NCBI GenBank assembly: GCA_913775095.1
Contig: CAJYIW010000002.1
Location: forward strand, 558,001 to 622,000
DNA length: 64,000 nt
Direction of reading: 5' to 3'
Source: an uncultured Siphonobacter sp.
GTDB lineage: Bacteria; Bacteroidota; Bacteroidia; Cytophagales; Spirosomataceae
Shown one piece after another: positions 43,789-52,054 of this stretch. The position numbers were made by a program, and so were the translations under genes. Numbering within the stretch: the stretch's first letter is position 1; each line of letters begins with the position of its first letter. The notes beneath the pieces are model-generated. The model was given only the letters and a program-made list of their open reading frames with translations. It was not told where the DNA came from and made no database searches.

Positions 43789-45120
43789 ATGAATATTAAT
43801 CCTCCGCAGGTAGGCCAACCACTGTCAACGCCCACGAAAATGGGTAATTATCGCTGGACGGTGGTTATGTTACTTTTCTTCGCGACGACCATTAATTACG
43901 TAGATCGTCAGATCATCGGCCTGCTTAAACCTACGCTGGAAAAAGAATTCAGCTGGACCGAATCGGACTACAGCCGCATTGTAACGTTCTTTTCAGCGGC
44001 TTATGCCGTTGGTTTATTACTGTTTGGGCGGATTGTTGATAAGGTCGGTACCAAAATGGGGTACACCATTTCCATCGTTTTCTGGAGTATTGCGGCCATG
44101 TTACACGCCATCGTGAGCAGTACGACCGGTTTTATTACGGTTCGGGTATTACTGGGTCTGGGCGAAGCGGGTAACTTCCCAACGGCCATTAAATCCGTTG
44201 CGGAATGGTTTCCTAAAAAAGAAAGAGCCTTAGCCACGGGTATCTTTAACTCAGGAGCAAACATTGGAGCCGTGGTAGCTCCCATCATGGTTCCCTGGAT
44301 TCTGGGAGTGTATGGCTGGGAGGCTGCCTTCATCATTACCGGAGCCATCGGCTTTGTCTGGCTTATTTTCTGGCTGGTGATGTACGAAATTCCGGCCAAG
44401 AAAAAGAACATGGATCCCGCTGAATACGCTCACATTCATAGTGACAGCGATTTGGCTGCCGCGACGGCTGAGACGGAGGGCGGATCCATTTCCTGGGGTC
44501 GTCTGATTGGTATCAAACAAACCTGGGCGTTCATTTTCGGAAAAATGCTGACCGATCCTATCTGGTGGTTCTTCCTGTTCTGGTTACCCTCGTACTTCGC
44601 CGAGCGTTTCCAGCTGGATTTGAAAAAACCAAGCTTACCGCTCATTATCGTCTACACCGCCACCACCATTGGTAGCATCGGTGGGGGATATCTGTCCGGA
44701 TACTTTATTAAACGCGGCATGCCCGTGTTCAAAGCCCGCAAGACAGCGATGCTCATCTTCGCTCTGGCGGTGGTTCCAATCATTAGTGCCAAGTATATCA
44801 ATGACATCTGGGTAGCGGTTGCTCTGATCGGCTTAGCTGCTGCCGCTCACCAGGCCTGGAGTGCCAACATCTTTACCACCGCTTCCGACATGTTCCCGAA
44901 ACGGGCAGTAAGTTCGGTCGTGGGCATGGGCGGCATGGCTGGTTCGATTGGCGGGATGTTGTTCCCCATTCTCATTGGTTCCATCCTTGATTCCTATAAA
45001 GCACAGGGAAATATCATTGCTGGCTATAATCTGGTATTCATCATCTGCGGTTTTGCGTACCTGCTTGCCTGGGGAGCCATGCACATCTTCGCACCGAAAA
45101 TGGAAGAAGTAAAACTTTGA
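43789..45120 (+). CDS. MFS carrier of the hexuronate/ACS type
   Basis: 443 residues from the ATG at 43789 (the longer frame from 43702 includes a terminator). Twelve membrane helices. The family signature is NYVDRQIIGLLKPTLEKEF in helix 1-2 and GLGEAGNFPTAIKSVAEWFPKKERALATGIFNSG in helix 4-5, typical of the anion:cation symporter family, which includes ExuT-like hexuronate carriers. It probably imports a sugar acid with protons. The next genes (SGNH hydrolase, 2-hydroxyacid dehydrogenase) may belong to the same sugar-acid use; this is inference. Confidence 0.85.
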   Translation: MNINPPQVGQPLSTPTKMGNYRWTVVMLLFFATTINYVDRQIIGLLKPTLEKEFSWTESDYSRIVTFFSAAYAVGLLLFGRIVDKVGTKMGYTISIVFWSIAAMLHAIVSSTTGFITVRVLLGLGEAGNFPTAIKSVAEWFPKKERALATGIFNSGANIGAVVAPIMVPWILGVYGWEAAFIITGAIGFVWLIFWLVMYEIPAKKKNMDPAEYAHIHSDSDLAAATAETEGGSISWGRLIGIKQTWAFIFGKMLTDPIWWFFLFWLPSYFAERFQLDLKKPSLPLIIVYTATTIGSIGGGYLSGYFIKRGMPVFKARKTAMLIFALAVVPIISAKYINDIWVAVALIGLAAAAHQAWSANIFTTASDMFPKRAVSSVVGMGGMAGSIGGMLFPILIGSILDSYKAQGNIIAGYNLVFIICGFAYLLAWGAMHIFAPKMEEVKL

Positions 45121-45147
45121 GTTTAGGCAGTTTTCAGACGTTCTTTG

Positions 45148-45178
45148 AAGGCGAATGGAATTTCCATTCGCCTTTCTT
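45148..45178 (+). terminator. Terminator of the MFS gene
   Basis: Perfect 12-bp stem AAGGCGAATGGA / TCCATTCGCCTT (45148-45159 with 45163-45174), 3-base loop, then T-rich. Confidence 0.87.
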
Positions 45179-45287
45179 ATTGAAAACCGTTTGAAGGATC
45201 AGCAACGACCGGGTAACACTCCAGGCTGGTTTTCGTTATCATAATACTCGAGTTGGGATGACCCCAAACCGATTAAATGCAGATTTT

Positions 45288-45941
45288 ATGAAAATCAAGT
45301 TTCTTTTTGTCTTCGCCTGCGTACTTCTCCTTCACCTTTCCGGTTACGCTCAAAAGCAGTTTGAGAGCGAAATCCAGGCTTTTGAAGAGCAGGATAAAGC
45401 CCATCCACCTGTTAAAGACCCCATTCTTTTTGTGGGTAGCTCGTCACTGCGGTTATGGTCGGATATCAAAGAGGCCTTTCCTGATAAACCCGTGCTGAAT
45501 CGTGGGTTTGGAGGTTCGACTCTGGCCGACGTTGCGTATTATTACAATCGCCTGATTCCGGTATATAAGCCCAGGCAGATCGTTATTTACTGCGGGGAAA
45601 ATGACATTGCTGGCGGAAAATCAGCCAAGGATACGTACATGGAATTTTTCAAACTGTATGCGAAAATCCGCAAGGATATGCCCCGGGTGCCGGTACTTTT
45701 CATTTACGCAAAACCGGCTCCTTCACGCTGGGCCAAGCGGGCCGAAATGCAGGAGTTTAACCGATTGGTGAGTTCGTTTCTGGACGGCGAAGAGGACGCG
45801 GATTATCTCGATGTATGGCCCCTGATGCTGAATGCAGACCTTCGACCCGAGCCCATCCTCTTTAAATCCGACAGTTTGCACATGACCGCCGAGGGCTATC
45901 GCCGCTGGGCTGAAGCCATCAAACCTTATTTGGTGGATTAA
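45288..45941 (+). CDS. Secreted SGNH/GDSL-type hydrolase
   Basis: 217 residues from the ATG at 45288, giving a clean signal peptide (ends GYAQ). The four SGNH blocks are visible: FVGSSS (nucleophile Ser, about residue 52), GFGGST (block II Gly), GENDIAGG (block III Asn) and DSLHMTAEGY (block V Asp and His). Such enzymes act as carbohydrate acetylesterases, lysophospholipases or thioesterases; position next to a sugar-acid-type carrier hints at glycan deacetylation. A T-rich terminator follows at 45963. Confidence 0.9.
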   Translation: MKIKFLFVFACVLLLHLSGYAQKQFESEIQAFEEQDKAHPPVKDPILFVGSSSLRLWSDIKEAFPDKPVLNRGFGGSTLADVAYYYNRLIPVYKPRQIVIYCGENDIAGGKSAKDTYMEFFKLYAKIRKDMPRVPVLFIYAKPAPSRWAKRAEMQEFNRLVSSFLDGEEDADYLDVWPLMLNADLRPEPILFKSDSLHMTAEGYRRWAEAIKPYLVD

Positions 45942-45962
45942 TCGTTGAAAAAAACACACAGA

Positions 45963-45989
45963 GACGCGAGGGATCGCGTCTTTTTTTCT
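45963..45989 (+). terminator. Terminator of the SGNH hydrolase gene
   Basis: Stem AGACGCGA-ggga-TCGCGTCT (45963-45982) with a T run. Confidence 0.87.
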
Positions 45990-46075
45990 AAGATTACTGA
46001 CACAGAAGACGGACAGGAATTCAGGAAACCTGATTCCTGCCGTTTCTGCCTTAAAGAAAAGAGTTAAGCAAACCT

Positions 46076-47032
46076 ATGAAAATTGTACTACTTGACGGAT
46101 ACACGCTAAATCCGGGTGATCTGGATTGGGCCCCTTTGCAGGAAATTGGTGCATTCACTGTCTACGACCGCGTAAAGCCCGAAGAAATAGTAGAGAAGGC
46201 CAAAGGTGCCGAAATTCTTCTGACCAACAAATCCAAAATAACGGCGGAGGTGCTGGAACAGTTACCGGAGCTTAAATACATTGGAGTAACGGCTACGGGT
46301 TACAACATTGTGGATATCGAAGCCGCCCGGGAACGAAAGATTCCGGTGACCAATGTGAGCGATTACAGCTCCCGGGCGGTAGCCCAGCACACCTTTTCTC
46401 TGCTTTTGCACTTTACCAATGACGTGGCCCGACTGGGTGAATCGGTTCGGCAAAAGCAGTGGGCCCAAAGTCCGGACTTTTGTTATTCATTCAGTCCGCT
46501 GACGGAGCTTTCTGGTAAAACTCTGGGGCTGATTGGTTTCGGAAGTATTGCCAAAGAAGTCGCTAAAATCGGTCACGCTTTCGGAATGCGAGTCATTGCC
46601 CATCGCCGAAGTGAGAAACCAGCCCTTGGATTTGAGTTCGTGGAAATCATGCCTTTGGAAGCCGTTTTCCGGGAAAGTGATGTGCTCTCGCTACATTGCC
46701 CCCTTACCGAAGAAACCAAAGGAATCATTAATGCCGAGCGATTGGGCTGGATGAAACCCACCGCTTACCTCATCAATACGGGCCGTGGTCCGCTGATTGT
46801 GGAGCAGGAGTTAGCCGACGCCCTGAACCAGGGAAAAATAGCCGGAGCCGGGCTGGATGTTCTGTCCGTAGAACCTCCTTCAATAGATAACCCGTTACAG
46901 GAGGCAAAAAACTGCGTGATTACCCCGCACGTAGCCTGGCTGGCCTTCGAAGCCCGTCGCCGCTTACTGCAAATGACGGCAGATAACATCAAAGCTTTTC
47001 TAAACGGTACCCCCATTAACGTGGTGAATTAG
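46076..47032 (+). CDS. D-2-hydroxyacid dehydrogenase, glycerate dehydrogenase/hydroxypyruvate reductase-like
   Basis: 318 residues. NAD-dependent enzyme reducing 2-oxoacids to D-2-hydroxyacids. Nucleotide motif GFGSIA (154-159) and catalytic residues R237 (NTGRGP), E266 (SVEPP) and H285 (TPHVAW). GYNIVD and SRAVAQHTFSLLL are typical of the glycerate dehydrogenase subgroup, which handles hydroxypyruvate/glycerate. Position after the hexuronate-type carrier suggests sugar-acid metabolism, though each gene has its own terminator or gap. Substrate is inferred from the subgroup. Confidence 0.9.
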   Translation: MKIVLLDGYTLNPGDLDWAPLQEIGAFTVYDRVKPEEIVEKAKGAEILLTNKSKITAEVLEQLPELKYIGVTATGYNIVDIEAARERKIPVTNVSDYSSRAVAQHTFSLLLHFTNDVARLGESVRQKQWAQSPDFCYSFSPLTELSGKTLGLIGFGSIAKEVAKIGHAFGMRVIAHRRSEKPALGFEFVEIMPLEAVFRESDVLSLHCPLTEETKGIINAERLGWMKPTAYLINTGRGPLIVEQELADALNQGKIAGAGLDVLSVEPPSIDNPLQEAKNCVITPHVAWLAFEARRRLLQMTADNIKAFLNGTPINVVN

Positions 47033-47063
47033 ATACGATTCGGGCCATACTAACTGCATGGGT

Positions 47064-47103
47064 CTGCCAGCGGAAAAGCCGCTGCCAGCTTTTCCGCTGG
47101 CAG
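47064..47103. repeat. ctggcagc hairpin repeat
   Basis: 15-bp perfect stem CTGCCAGCGGAAAAG / CTTTTCCGCTGGCAG (47064-47078 with 47089-47103). An alternative inner stem, GCTGCCAGC / GCTGGCAGC, is possible. Related to 32437-32525. It may also terminate the upstream gene. Confidence 0.85.
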
Positions 47104-47167
47104 CATTTATAGTAATGAAGGGTTATAAATGCGTCCTTAGTTTTAATAAACCGGTTACTAAAAGTCT

Positions 47168-47209
47168 GTAATTCATTATTTATTACGTAGATTTTCCGAA
47201 AATTTCGGA
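47168..47209. promoter_or_regulatory. Candidate BlaI operator region
   Basis: Two dyads directly before the BlaI-type gene: GTAAT-N9-ATTAC (47168-47186) and TCCGAAA-a-TTTCGGA (47195-47209), the latter touching the ATG. BlaI-type repressors bind dyads in their own promoters, so autoregulation is likely. Confidence 0.45.
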
Positions 47210-47568
47210 TGCAAGCGATGATGGAAAAACTAACTCCGGCGGAAGACGCCGCCATGCTAACGCTCTGGCGACTGGAGCGGGGAACCTTAGGGGTTATTCT
47301 GGACTCTATGTCAGAGCCAAAACCGCATTATAATACGCTGGCTTCAACGTTCAAGAACCTAGAGAAGAAAGGATATGTGAAGTTTCGGCGGTATGGAAAT
47401 GTGTACGAATATTATCCGGCTATCGAACGGGAACAAATGGCAGGGCAGGTAGTGAAAGATTACTTCGACGATTCCTATAAAAATCTGGTCACTCATTTTG
47501 CGAAAGAGCAAAAAATCTCAGCTGATGAACTGAGAGAAATTTTGTCCATGATTGAAAAAGGCCAATGA
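47209..47568 (+). CDS. BlaI/MecI/CopY family repressor
   Basis: 119 residues (the real start could be the ATG at 47221, giving MEKLTPAED, which is the usual family start). Winged-helix DNA-binding domain: EDAAMLTLWRLERGTLGVILDSM, recognition helix in YNTLASTFKNLEKKGYV, and wing FRRYGNVYEYYP. The C-terminal dimerisation helices follow. It is co-transcribed with the BlaR1-type gene, whose ATG lies 1 bp after this stop, so it is probably inactivated when that protease senses a signal. Confidence 0.9.
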   Translation: MQAMMEKLTPAEDAAMLTLWRLERGTLGVILDSMSEPKPHYNTLASTFKNLEKKGYVKFRRYGNVYEYYPAIEREQMAGQVVKDYFDDSYKNLVTHFAKEQKISADELREILSMIEKGQ

Positions 47569-47569
47569 T

Positions 47570-48928
47570 ATGCAAGTACTTATCTATCTGTTACAGGCGA
47601 GTCTGAGTCTGGCGGGTTTCGCGGGTTTGTACGCGTTGCTGCTCCAAAAGGAAACCTATTACCGCTGGAACCGCTGGTTTTTCTGGCTGGCCGGCATGGC
47701 TTCGCTGGTAATTCCGGCCTGGAACGGGTGGTTATCGCAAAAAAAGATCGTTCAGCAGGTAACGACCTATGTACCCGATTTGAGTTTCCAGTACGATGCT
47801 CTTCAGCAAACCCAGCCCTCCTATTCCTCGCTTGAATTGATCCTGCTGAGCGTTTGGGGAGCAGGGGTGTTGTGGATGACGTTCCGTTTACTTCGTCAAC
47901 TCAGCAGCGTACATCGCTTGTATCAAACTTCTGAACCTTCTGTGGTTGAAGAACAGGCCATTCTGATTCCTGCCCGGACAACGGCCCCTTTTTCTTTTTT
48001 TCGCTGGATTTTTGTGAATCCGGCCCAGTTCAATGCTCAGGAACTCCGGGAAGTAGTTTTGCACGAACGGGTACACGCCGAACAGGGACATTCCTGGGAT
48101 GTGATTATGGGTGAATTACTTCAGATCGTATTCTGGTTTAATCCACTGGTAAAATGGTGGGTGAAAATCATTCACCAGAATCTGGAATATCTGGCTGATT
48201 ACGGAGTGCTGTCCAGCGGTCTGAACGCTCGTCATTACCAGTACAATTTGCTGCGTCAGAGTGGACTGGCGATTCCGGTGGGGAATCATTTCAATGTTTC
48301 GGAACTGAAAAACCGGATTCGGCAGATTAATACACCCTCGTCAGCTCCCTGGAAAAGTGCCAAGTTATTATTGATTTTTCCCGTACTGCTTTTCTGGCTG
48401 ATGGCTTTTACGCCGCGTCAGGTATTGGAGGAGATCACGATTCATACCATAGCTCCTGCACCTGTACCATTAGCAGAAAAAACCGTTCAGGAACAAGGGA
48501 TTGCTTCACCGAAACCAAAGGTGGAGAAAATCAGTCCTACACGTAAAGTGCGGAGTTCGCCCGAAGAAAACACGAAAAAAGAGTATTCCCTGAATGAGAA
48601 ACAGGTAAGTCAGAAAGGAATAGAACAAATAAAGGTGGAGGAAATCAAATCGGTGAATGTAATGAAGGCCCAGGGTGCTGAAAAGGATGGAGTGAATCAG
48701 GTGAAAATTTCCTTAAGAAACACTGGTCCTGAAACAGACCATCCACTCGAGCCTTCCATTCGCACACCGATCTACATGGTTGATGGGAAACAGACCACTG
48801 ATCTATCAGGTATTAATCCGGACGACATTAAGGAAGTGCACGTGTTGAAAGGAGCGACAGCGATGGAACAGTACGGCCTGAAGGCAAAAGACGGAGTAAT
48901 AGTAGTCTTTCTGAAACCTAAAAACTAA
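47570..48928 (+). CDS. BlaR1-type M56 metallopeptidase with C-terminal TonB-plug-like domain
   Basis: 452 residues from the ATG at 47570. N-terminal membrane helices (about 2-25 and 36-55), one near 88-108, a cytoplasmic M56 protease domain with HERVH (165-169) and downstream ENLEYLADYG carrying the third ligand, then a fourth helix (about 262-280). After a Lys/Glu-rich linker, the last 55 residues (YMVDGKQT ... GLKAKDGVIVVF) resemble the plug region of TonB-dependent receptors instead of the penicillin-binding domain of true BlaR1. It is expected to cleave the BlaI partner on sensing a signal; no beta-lactamase gene is in view. Confidence 0.85.
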   Translation: MQVLIYLLQASLSLAGFAGLYALLLQKETYYRWNRWFFWLAGMASLVIPAWNGWLSQKKIVQQVTTYVPDLSFQYDALQQTQPSYSSLELILLSVWGAGVLWMTFRLLRQLSSVHRLYQTSEPSVVEEQAILIPARTTAPFSFFRWIFVNPAQFNAQELREVVLHERVHAEQGHSWDVIMGELLQIVFWFNPLVKWWVKIIHQNLEYLADYGVLSSGLNARHYQYNLLRQSGLAIPVGNHFNVSELKNRIRQINTPSSAPWKSAKLLLIFPVLLFWLMAFTPRQVLEEITIHTIAPAPVPLAEKTVQEQGIASPKPKVEKISPTRKVRSSPEENTKKEYSLNEKQVSQKGIEQIKVEEIKSVNVMKAQGAEKDGVNQVKISLRNTGPETDHPLEPSIRTPIYMVDGKQTTDLSGINPDDIKEVHVLKGATAMEQYGLKAKDGVIVVFLKPKN

Positions 48929-48932
48929 CAAA

Positions 48933-48958
48933 AAAGGCCTCAACCAGAGGCCTTTCTT
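48933..48958. terminator. Terminator between BlaR1-type and TPM genes
   Basis: Perfect 9-bp stem AAAGGCCTC / GAGGCCTTT with loop aacca and A/T flanks; serves both convergent genes. Confidence 0.85.
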
Positions 48959-48961
48959 GTT

Positions 48962-49759
48962 TTAATAATCACCACCAGCACCGCCGCCGCCGAAGCTTCC
49001 GCCGCCAAAATCAAAGCCGCCTCCGCCACCGCCACTTCCGCCGCCCCAGCTACCGGATGAAGTTCCCCAACCGCCCATCGTGGTGTAAGGACCGAACCAC
49101 GGCATTCCAGCACCGGGACCGCCGGAGTTACGACAGCTGTTACCCATTGTTTTAGCAATGGCAATAAAGATCACAACGGCAATAAGCAGGAAGATCAGAA
49201 CTCCACCCGTAGAAAAGCCTTCGTCATCCTTAGGATCACTTTTGTACTCACCACTAGTTCGCTGGATAATCTCGGTAGTAGCCTGATCGAGTCCACGGTA
49301 GTACTGTTGTTCCCGGAAAGCAGGCGTCAGCGTATTGGCAATAATCTGTTTGGCCACGGCGTCCGGAATGGAGCCTTCCATACCGTAACCCGTAGCGATG
49401 TATAACTTCCGGGTTTCGGTAGCCCAGAGAATGATTAATCCGTTGTTTTTTCCCTTCTGTCCAATACCCCAGCGACGGCCTACTTCAAAGGCATAATCGC
49501 CGGGAGGGTAATCACCCGTGGTCTTGACGATCAGAATCACGAGTTGGGTAGAAGTGGAATCCATGTACCCTTTAAGCTTGCGTTCCAGCTGAGCTTTTTC
49601 GTTACCGGAGAGCATCCCTACGTAGTCATTGACCAGACGGGCGGGTACAGGACGCTCGGGAATGTCCTGAGCGTAAAGAGAAACGAAACTAAGTATGGAA
49701 AAGAACAGCCAGAGTCCCTTCCGGAGGTACTTGAAAAATGGAGTGGGAATGGAGGCCAT
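48962..49759 (-). CDS. TPM-domain protein, YgcG type
   Basis: 265 residues from the ATG at 49759. Signal or anchor, then a TPM_phosphatase-type domain (PARLVNDYVGMLSGNEKAQLERKLKGY ... TQLVILIVKTTGDYPPGDYAFEVGRRWGIG ... NGLIILWATETRKLYIATGYG), a membrane helix (about 195-215), and a Gly/Ser-rich, aromatic tail ending in GGGGAGGDY. Acts in the periplasm or on the membrane; family role is thought to be in membrane-protein quality control. Last of a three-gene set with a second TPM protein and LemA. The in-frame extension to 49837 crosses a G/T-rich repeat and is rejected. Confidence 0.87.
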   Translation of the reverse strand: MASIPTPFFKYLRKGLWLFFSILSFVSLYAQDIPERPVPARLVNDYVGMLSGNEKAQLERKLKGYMDSTSTQLVILIVKTTGDYPPGDYAFEVGRRWGIGQKGKNNGLIILWATETRKLYIATGYGMEGSIPDAVAKQIIANTLTPAFREQQYYRGLDQATTEIIQRTSGEYKSDPKDDEGFSTGGVLIFLLIAVVIFIAIAKTMGNSCRNSGGPGAGMPWFGPYTTMGGWGTSSGSWGGGSGGGGGGFDFGGGSFGGGGAGGDY

Positions 49760-49761
49760 TA

Positions 49762-49785
49762 CTGCTAGGAGTTTTGAGTTTGGTG
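49762..49785. repeat. G/T-rich intergenic repeat between TPM genes
   Basis: gagttttgagtttggtgttttga, a member of the dispersed family seen also at 1447-1463, 26143-26281 and 38757-38820. Confidence 0.6.
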
Positions 49786-49836
49786 TTTTGAGTACATAGG
49801 GTCCCAAAACCGAATCGGCCAAAGGCAATTGGCACA

Positions 49837-50268
49837 TTAACTGAAAGTAATCTCGTCGGGTAATTCGTTCTGATCGTCAGAGTGGCGGGGGAAGTAGGTT
49901 TTTAGCTGAACACCTGCCATTTCAATCCCGGTGCATAAGCCCTGAACCAGATCGTTCTGGCGAAAATGTACCCGCATGGCATCGCGGGTACTGTTCCAGA
50001 AATCAGCCGGAATTACTTCGTTAATGCCTTTATCTCCACAAATGGCAAATTTCCGGGCTTCCAGAGCCACGTAAAACAGGACACCGTTGCGTTGAGCGGT
50101 CTGGTGCATGTTTAACTTGAGAAAAATCTGCTGGGCCCGTTTAAGCGGGTCAAGGTCTGCCTGCGTTTTCTCTTCGATATGAACCCTGATTTCACCCGAA
50201 GTCTGTCGCTCGGCCTGTTTAATGTGCTGAATAACTTCCTGTTGCTGATCTTCCGTAAGCATAGCCAT
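49837..50268 (-). CDS. TPM-domain protein, soluble
   Basis: 143 residues without signal or membrane helix. Single TPM-type domain: IKQAERQTSGEIRVHIEEKT, GVLFYVALEARKFAICGDKGIN, and DLVQGLCTGIEMAGVQLKTYFP. Its genes in Bacteroidota are often next to a LemA gene and a longer TPM gene, as here. Probably cytoplasmic; function of this branch is not established. Confidence 0.85.
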   Translation of the reverse strand: MAMLTEDQQQEVIQHIKQAERQTSGEIRVHIEEKTQADLDPLKRAQQIFLKLNMHQTAQRNGVLFYVALEARKFAICGDKGINEVIPADFWNSTRDAMRVHFRQNDLVQGLCTGIEMAGVQLKTYFPRHSDDQNELPDEITFS

Positions 50269-50281
50269 TCTGAAGAAAAAA

Positions 50282-50313
50282 GCAGGTCTTTACCTGGAAA
50301 AGTAAAGACCTGC
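50282..50313 (-). other. Hairpin between LemA and TPM genes
   Basis: Perfect 12-bp stem GCAGGTCTTTAC / GTAAAGACCTGC (50282-50293 with 50302-50313), loop ctggaaaa. It could attenuate transcription or stabilise the lemA part of the mRNA. Confidence 0.7.
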
Positions 50314-50320
50314 GACCGAA

Positions 50321-50902
50321 TTAGAATTTAACGGTGGGTGCTTTTTCAGCTCCGGCGTCGGCTTCAAAATACGCTTTGGCAGAGAAGCCAAACATACCCG
50401 CCAGCACATTGGTAGGGAAGGAACGAACTTTACGGTTATATCCCTGAACGGCATCGTTAAAGTCGTTACGGGAAACTTTGATTCGGTTTTCAGTCCCTTC
50501 AAGCTGAGCCTGTAAGTCCCGGAAATTCTCGTTGGCTTTCAGCTGAGGATAGTTTTCGGCAACAGCCAGCAAGCGGGATAAAGATCCGTTTAACTGAGAC
50601 TGAGCCTGCTGAAAACGCTGAATGTTTTCAGGGGTTAACTGGTCCGCCGTAAATTTGACGGAAGTGGCGTTTGCCCGGGCATTAACGACGTCCGTGAGCG
50701 TAGATTTTTCGAATTCAGCCGCTCCCTTTACCGTATTAACCAGGTTAGGAATTAAATCCGCCCGACGCTGATAATCGGACTGTACTTTACTCCAGGCCGT
50801 ATTAACACTTTCGTCCTGCTGAACCAGGCCGTTGTAGGAGCAGCCTCCCATAATGACAATCAAAACTATAATAGCAATCGTTGCAATTATTCCGCGTGAC
50901 AT
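50321..50902 (-). CDS. LemA family protein
   Basis: 193 residues: an N-terminal membrane segment (IIATIAIIVLIVIMGGC), which also carries a lipobox-like GGC, then the typical LemA helical body: YNGLVQQDESVNTAWSKVQSDYQRRADLIPNLV, ATSVKFTADQLTPENIQRFQQAQ, ENFRDLQAQLEGTENRI and YNRKVRSFPTNVLAGMFGF. Located in the cytoplasmic membrane with the helical domain outside. Function is not known; genetic links in other bacteria suggest envelope or stress roles. First gene of the LemA-TPM-TPM set. Confidence 0.93.
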   Translation of the reverse strand: MSRGIIATIAIIVLIVIMGGCSYNGLVQQDESVNTAWSKVQSDYQRRADLIPNLVNTVKGAAEFEKSTLTDVVNARANATSVKFTADQLTPENIQRFQQAQSQLNGSLSRLLAVAENYPQLKANENFRDLQAQLEGTENRIKVSRNDFNDAVQGYNRKVRSFPTNVLAGMFGFSAKAYFEADAGAEKAPTVKF

Positions 50903-50952
50903 ATGTGTTGAAGTTTAAATCTGTGTGAGAAGTTATTAATAAAATTATGGGC

Positions 50953-50960
50953 CAAAGCTA
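50953..50960 (-). promoter_or_regulatory. Possible -7 box of the LemA-TPM genes
   Basis: Minus strand TAGCTTTG, a perfect TAnnTTTG, 51 bases before the LemA ATG. No -33 partner seen. Confidence 0.35.
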
Positions 50961-51003
50961 TACGGAATGCAGGAATCTGCCCAGTGTTTTAGGATGAAAT
51001 GAA

Positions 51004-51030
51004 AATAGCCGGACAGATAGTCCGGCTATT
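51004..51030 (-). terminator. Terminator of the glycan gene group
   Basis: Perfect 10-bp stem AATAGCCGGA / TCCGGCTATT with loop cagatag, just after the GT2 gene stop. Confidence 0.8.
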
Positions 51031-51052
51031 GCCTGATGAGTGGAGAAGCGAA

Positions 51053-52003
51053 CTAATTCTCCCACTGCTTATTTCGAATCTTCGATTTAATAATAAATAA
51101 AGGACGACCTTTCGACTGGAAGAAAATCCGCAGCACGTATTCACCAATGATCCCAAGTCCGAACAGGTTAAGTCCGCCGAAGAAAATGATGGTAAACAGG
51201 GTGGCCGGGAATCCCGCCGGAACGTCCATGCCCAGCACAAACTTTTTCACGAGGTTATAGACGAAATACAGCATGGCAAACACAATGGCTGTCGTTCCGA
51301 GTCGGGTTAAAAGCTTGATGGGAAATTCACTGAAATTGAAAATTCCGTTGTAGGCCAGTTTGAAGAGCAGGGCAAAGGAGTACTTCGATTCCCCGGCAAT
51401 GCGTTCATCGCGTTCGTATTCAACGCCGACCTGCTTGAAACCCACCCAGGTACGCATACCCCGCAGGTAACGGCTTTCTTCCGGCATATTTTTCATTACA
51501 TCCACTACCCGACGCGAAACGAGGGCAAAGTCGCCGCTGTCCAGAGGGATATCAATGTAGGAAATCGACCTCAGGATCCGGTAAAAGCTGTGGTAGGCCA
51601 TTTTCTTGATGAACCCTTCTTTACGCTTCCGGCGGACGGCATACACTACGTCGTAACCTTCCTTGTATTTGTTGTAAAAGCTTTCGAGTAACTCCGGAGG
51701 ATCCTGTAAATCGCCATCAATCACCATGATGGCTTCCGTTCCACGGGCCTCGTTCATACCCGCCGTCAGAGCCAGCTGGTGACCGTGATTACGGGAAAGA
51801 AACACGCAATGGTAACGGGAGTCCGACAGGGCCAGAGCCTGCATTAAGGTAGCCGTATTGTCCTTGCTACCATCGTCAATCAAAACCACCTCAATGAGTT
51901 GAGGTAACTTATTCATCAGGGCATTGAGCCGTTCGATCAGGTGAGGGAACGTCTCACTTTCGTTATACAGCGGGGCAACTATTGATATTTGTGGACTATC
52001 CAA
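51053..52003 (-). CDS. GT2 glycosyltransferase, GtrB/polyprenyl-phosphate type
   Basis: 316 residues. GT-A domain with VAPLYNESET, LIDDGSKDNTATL and the DxD-like metal site VIDGDLQDPPEL, then LSRNHGHQLALTAGM. The last third has two membrane helices (about 238-258 and 270-292), the layout of GtrB/ArnC-type enzymes that attach a sugar to undecaprenyl phosphate on the cytoplasmic face. It is the last gene of a four-gene minus-strand set with two polytopic membrane proteins and an acyltransferase. The sugar is unknown. Confidence 0.88.
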   Translation of the reverse strand: MDSPQISIVAPLYNESETFPHLIERLNALMNKLPQLIEVVLIDDGSKDNTATLMQALALSDSRYHCVFLSRNHGHQLALTAGMNEARGTEAIMVIDGDLQDPPELLESFYNKYKEGYDVVYAVRRKRKEGFIKKMAYHSFYRILRSISYIDIPLDSGDFALVSRRVVDVMKNMPEESRYLRGMRTWVGFKQVGVEYERDERIAGESKYSFALLFKLAYNGIFNFSEFPIKLLTRLGTTAIVFAMLYFVYNLVKKFVLGMDVPAGFPATLFTIIFFGGLNLFGLGIIGEYVLRIFFQSKGRPLFIIKSKIRNKQWEN

Positions 52004-52043
52004 TGGGAATCGAATAAGAAGGTTGCGAAATCAAAGAAAGATG

Positions 52044-52051
52044 CAAAAGTA
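52044..52051 (-). promoter_or_regulatory. Possible internal -7 box before the GtrB-like gene
   Basis: Minus strand TACTTTTG, a perfect TAnnTTTG, 41 bases before the ATG, in a 51-base gap. No -33 partner. Confidence 0.28.
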
Positions 52052-52054
52052 AGG

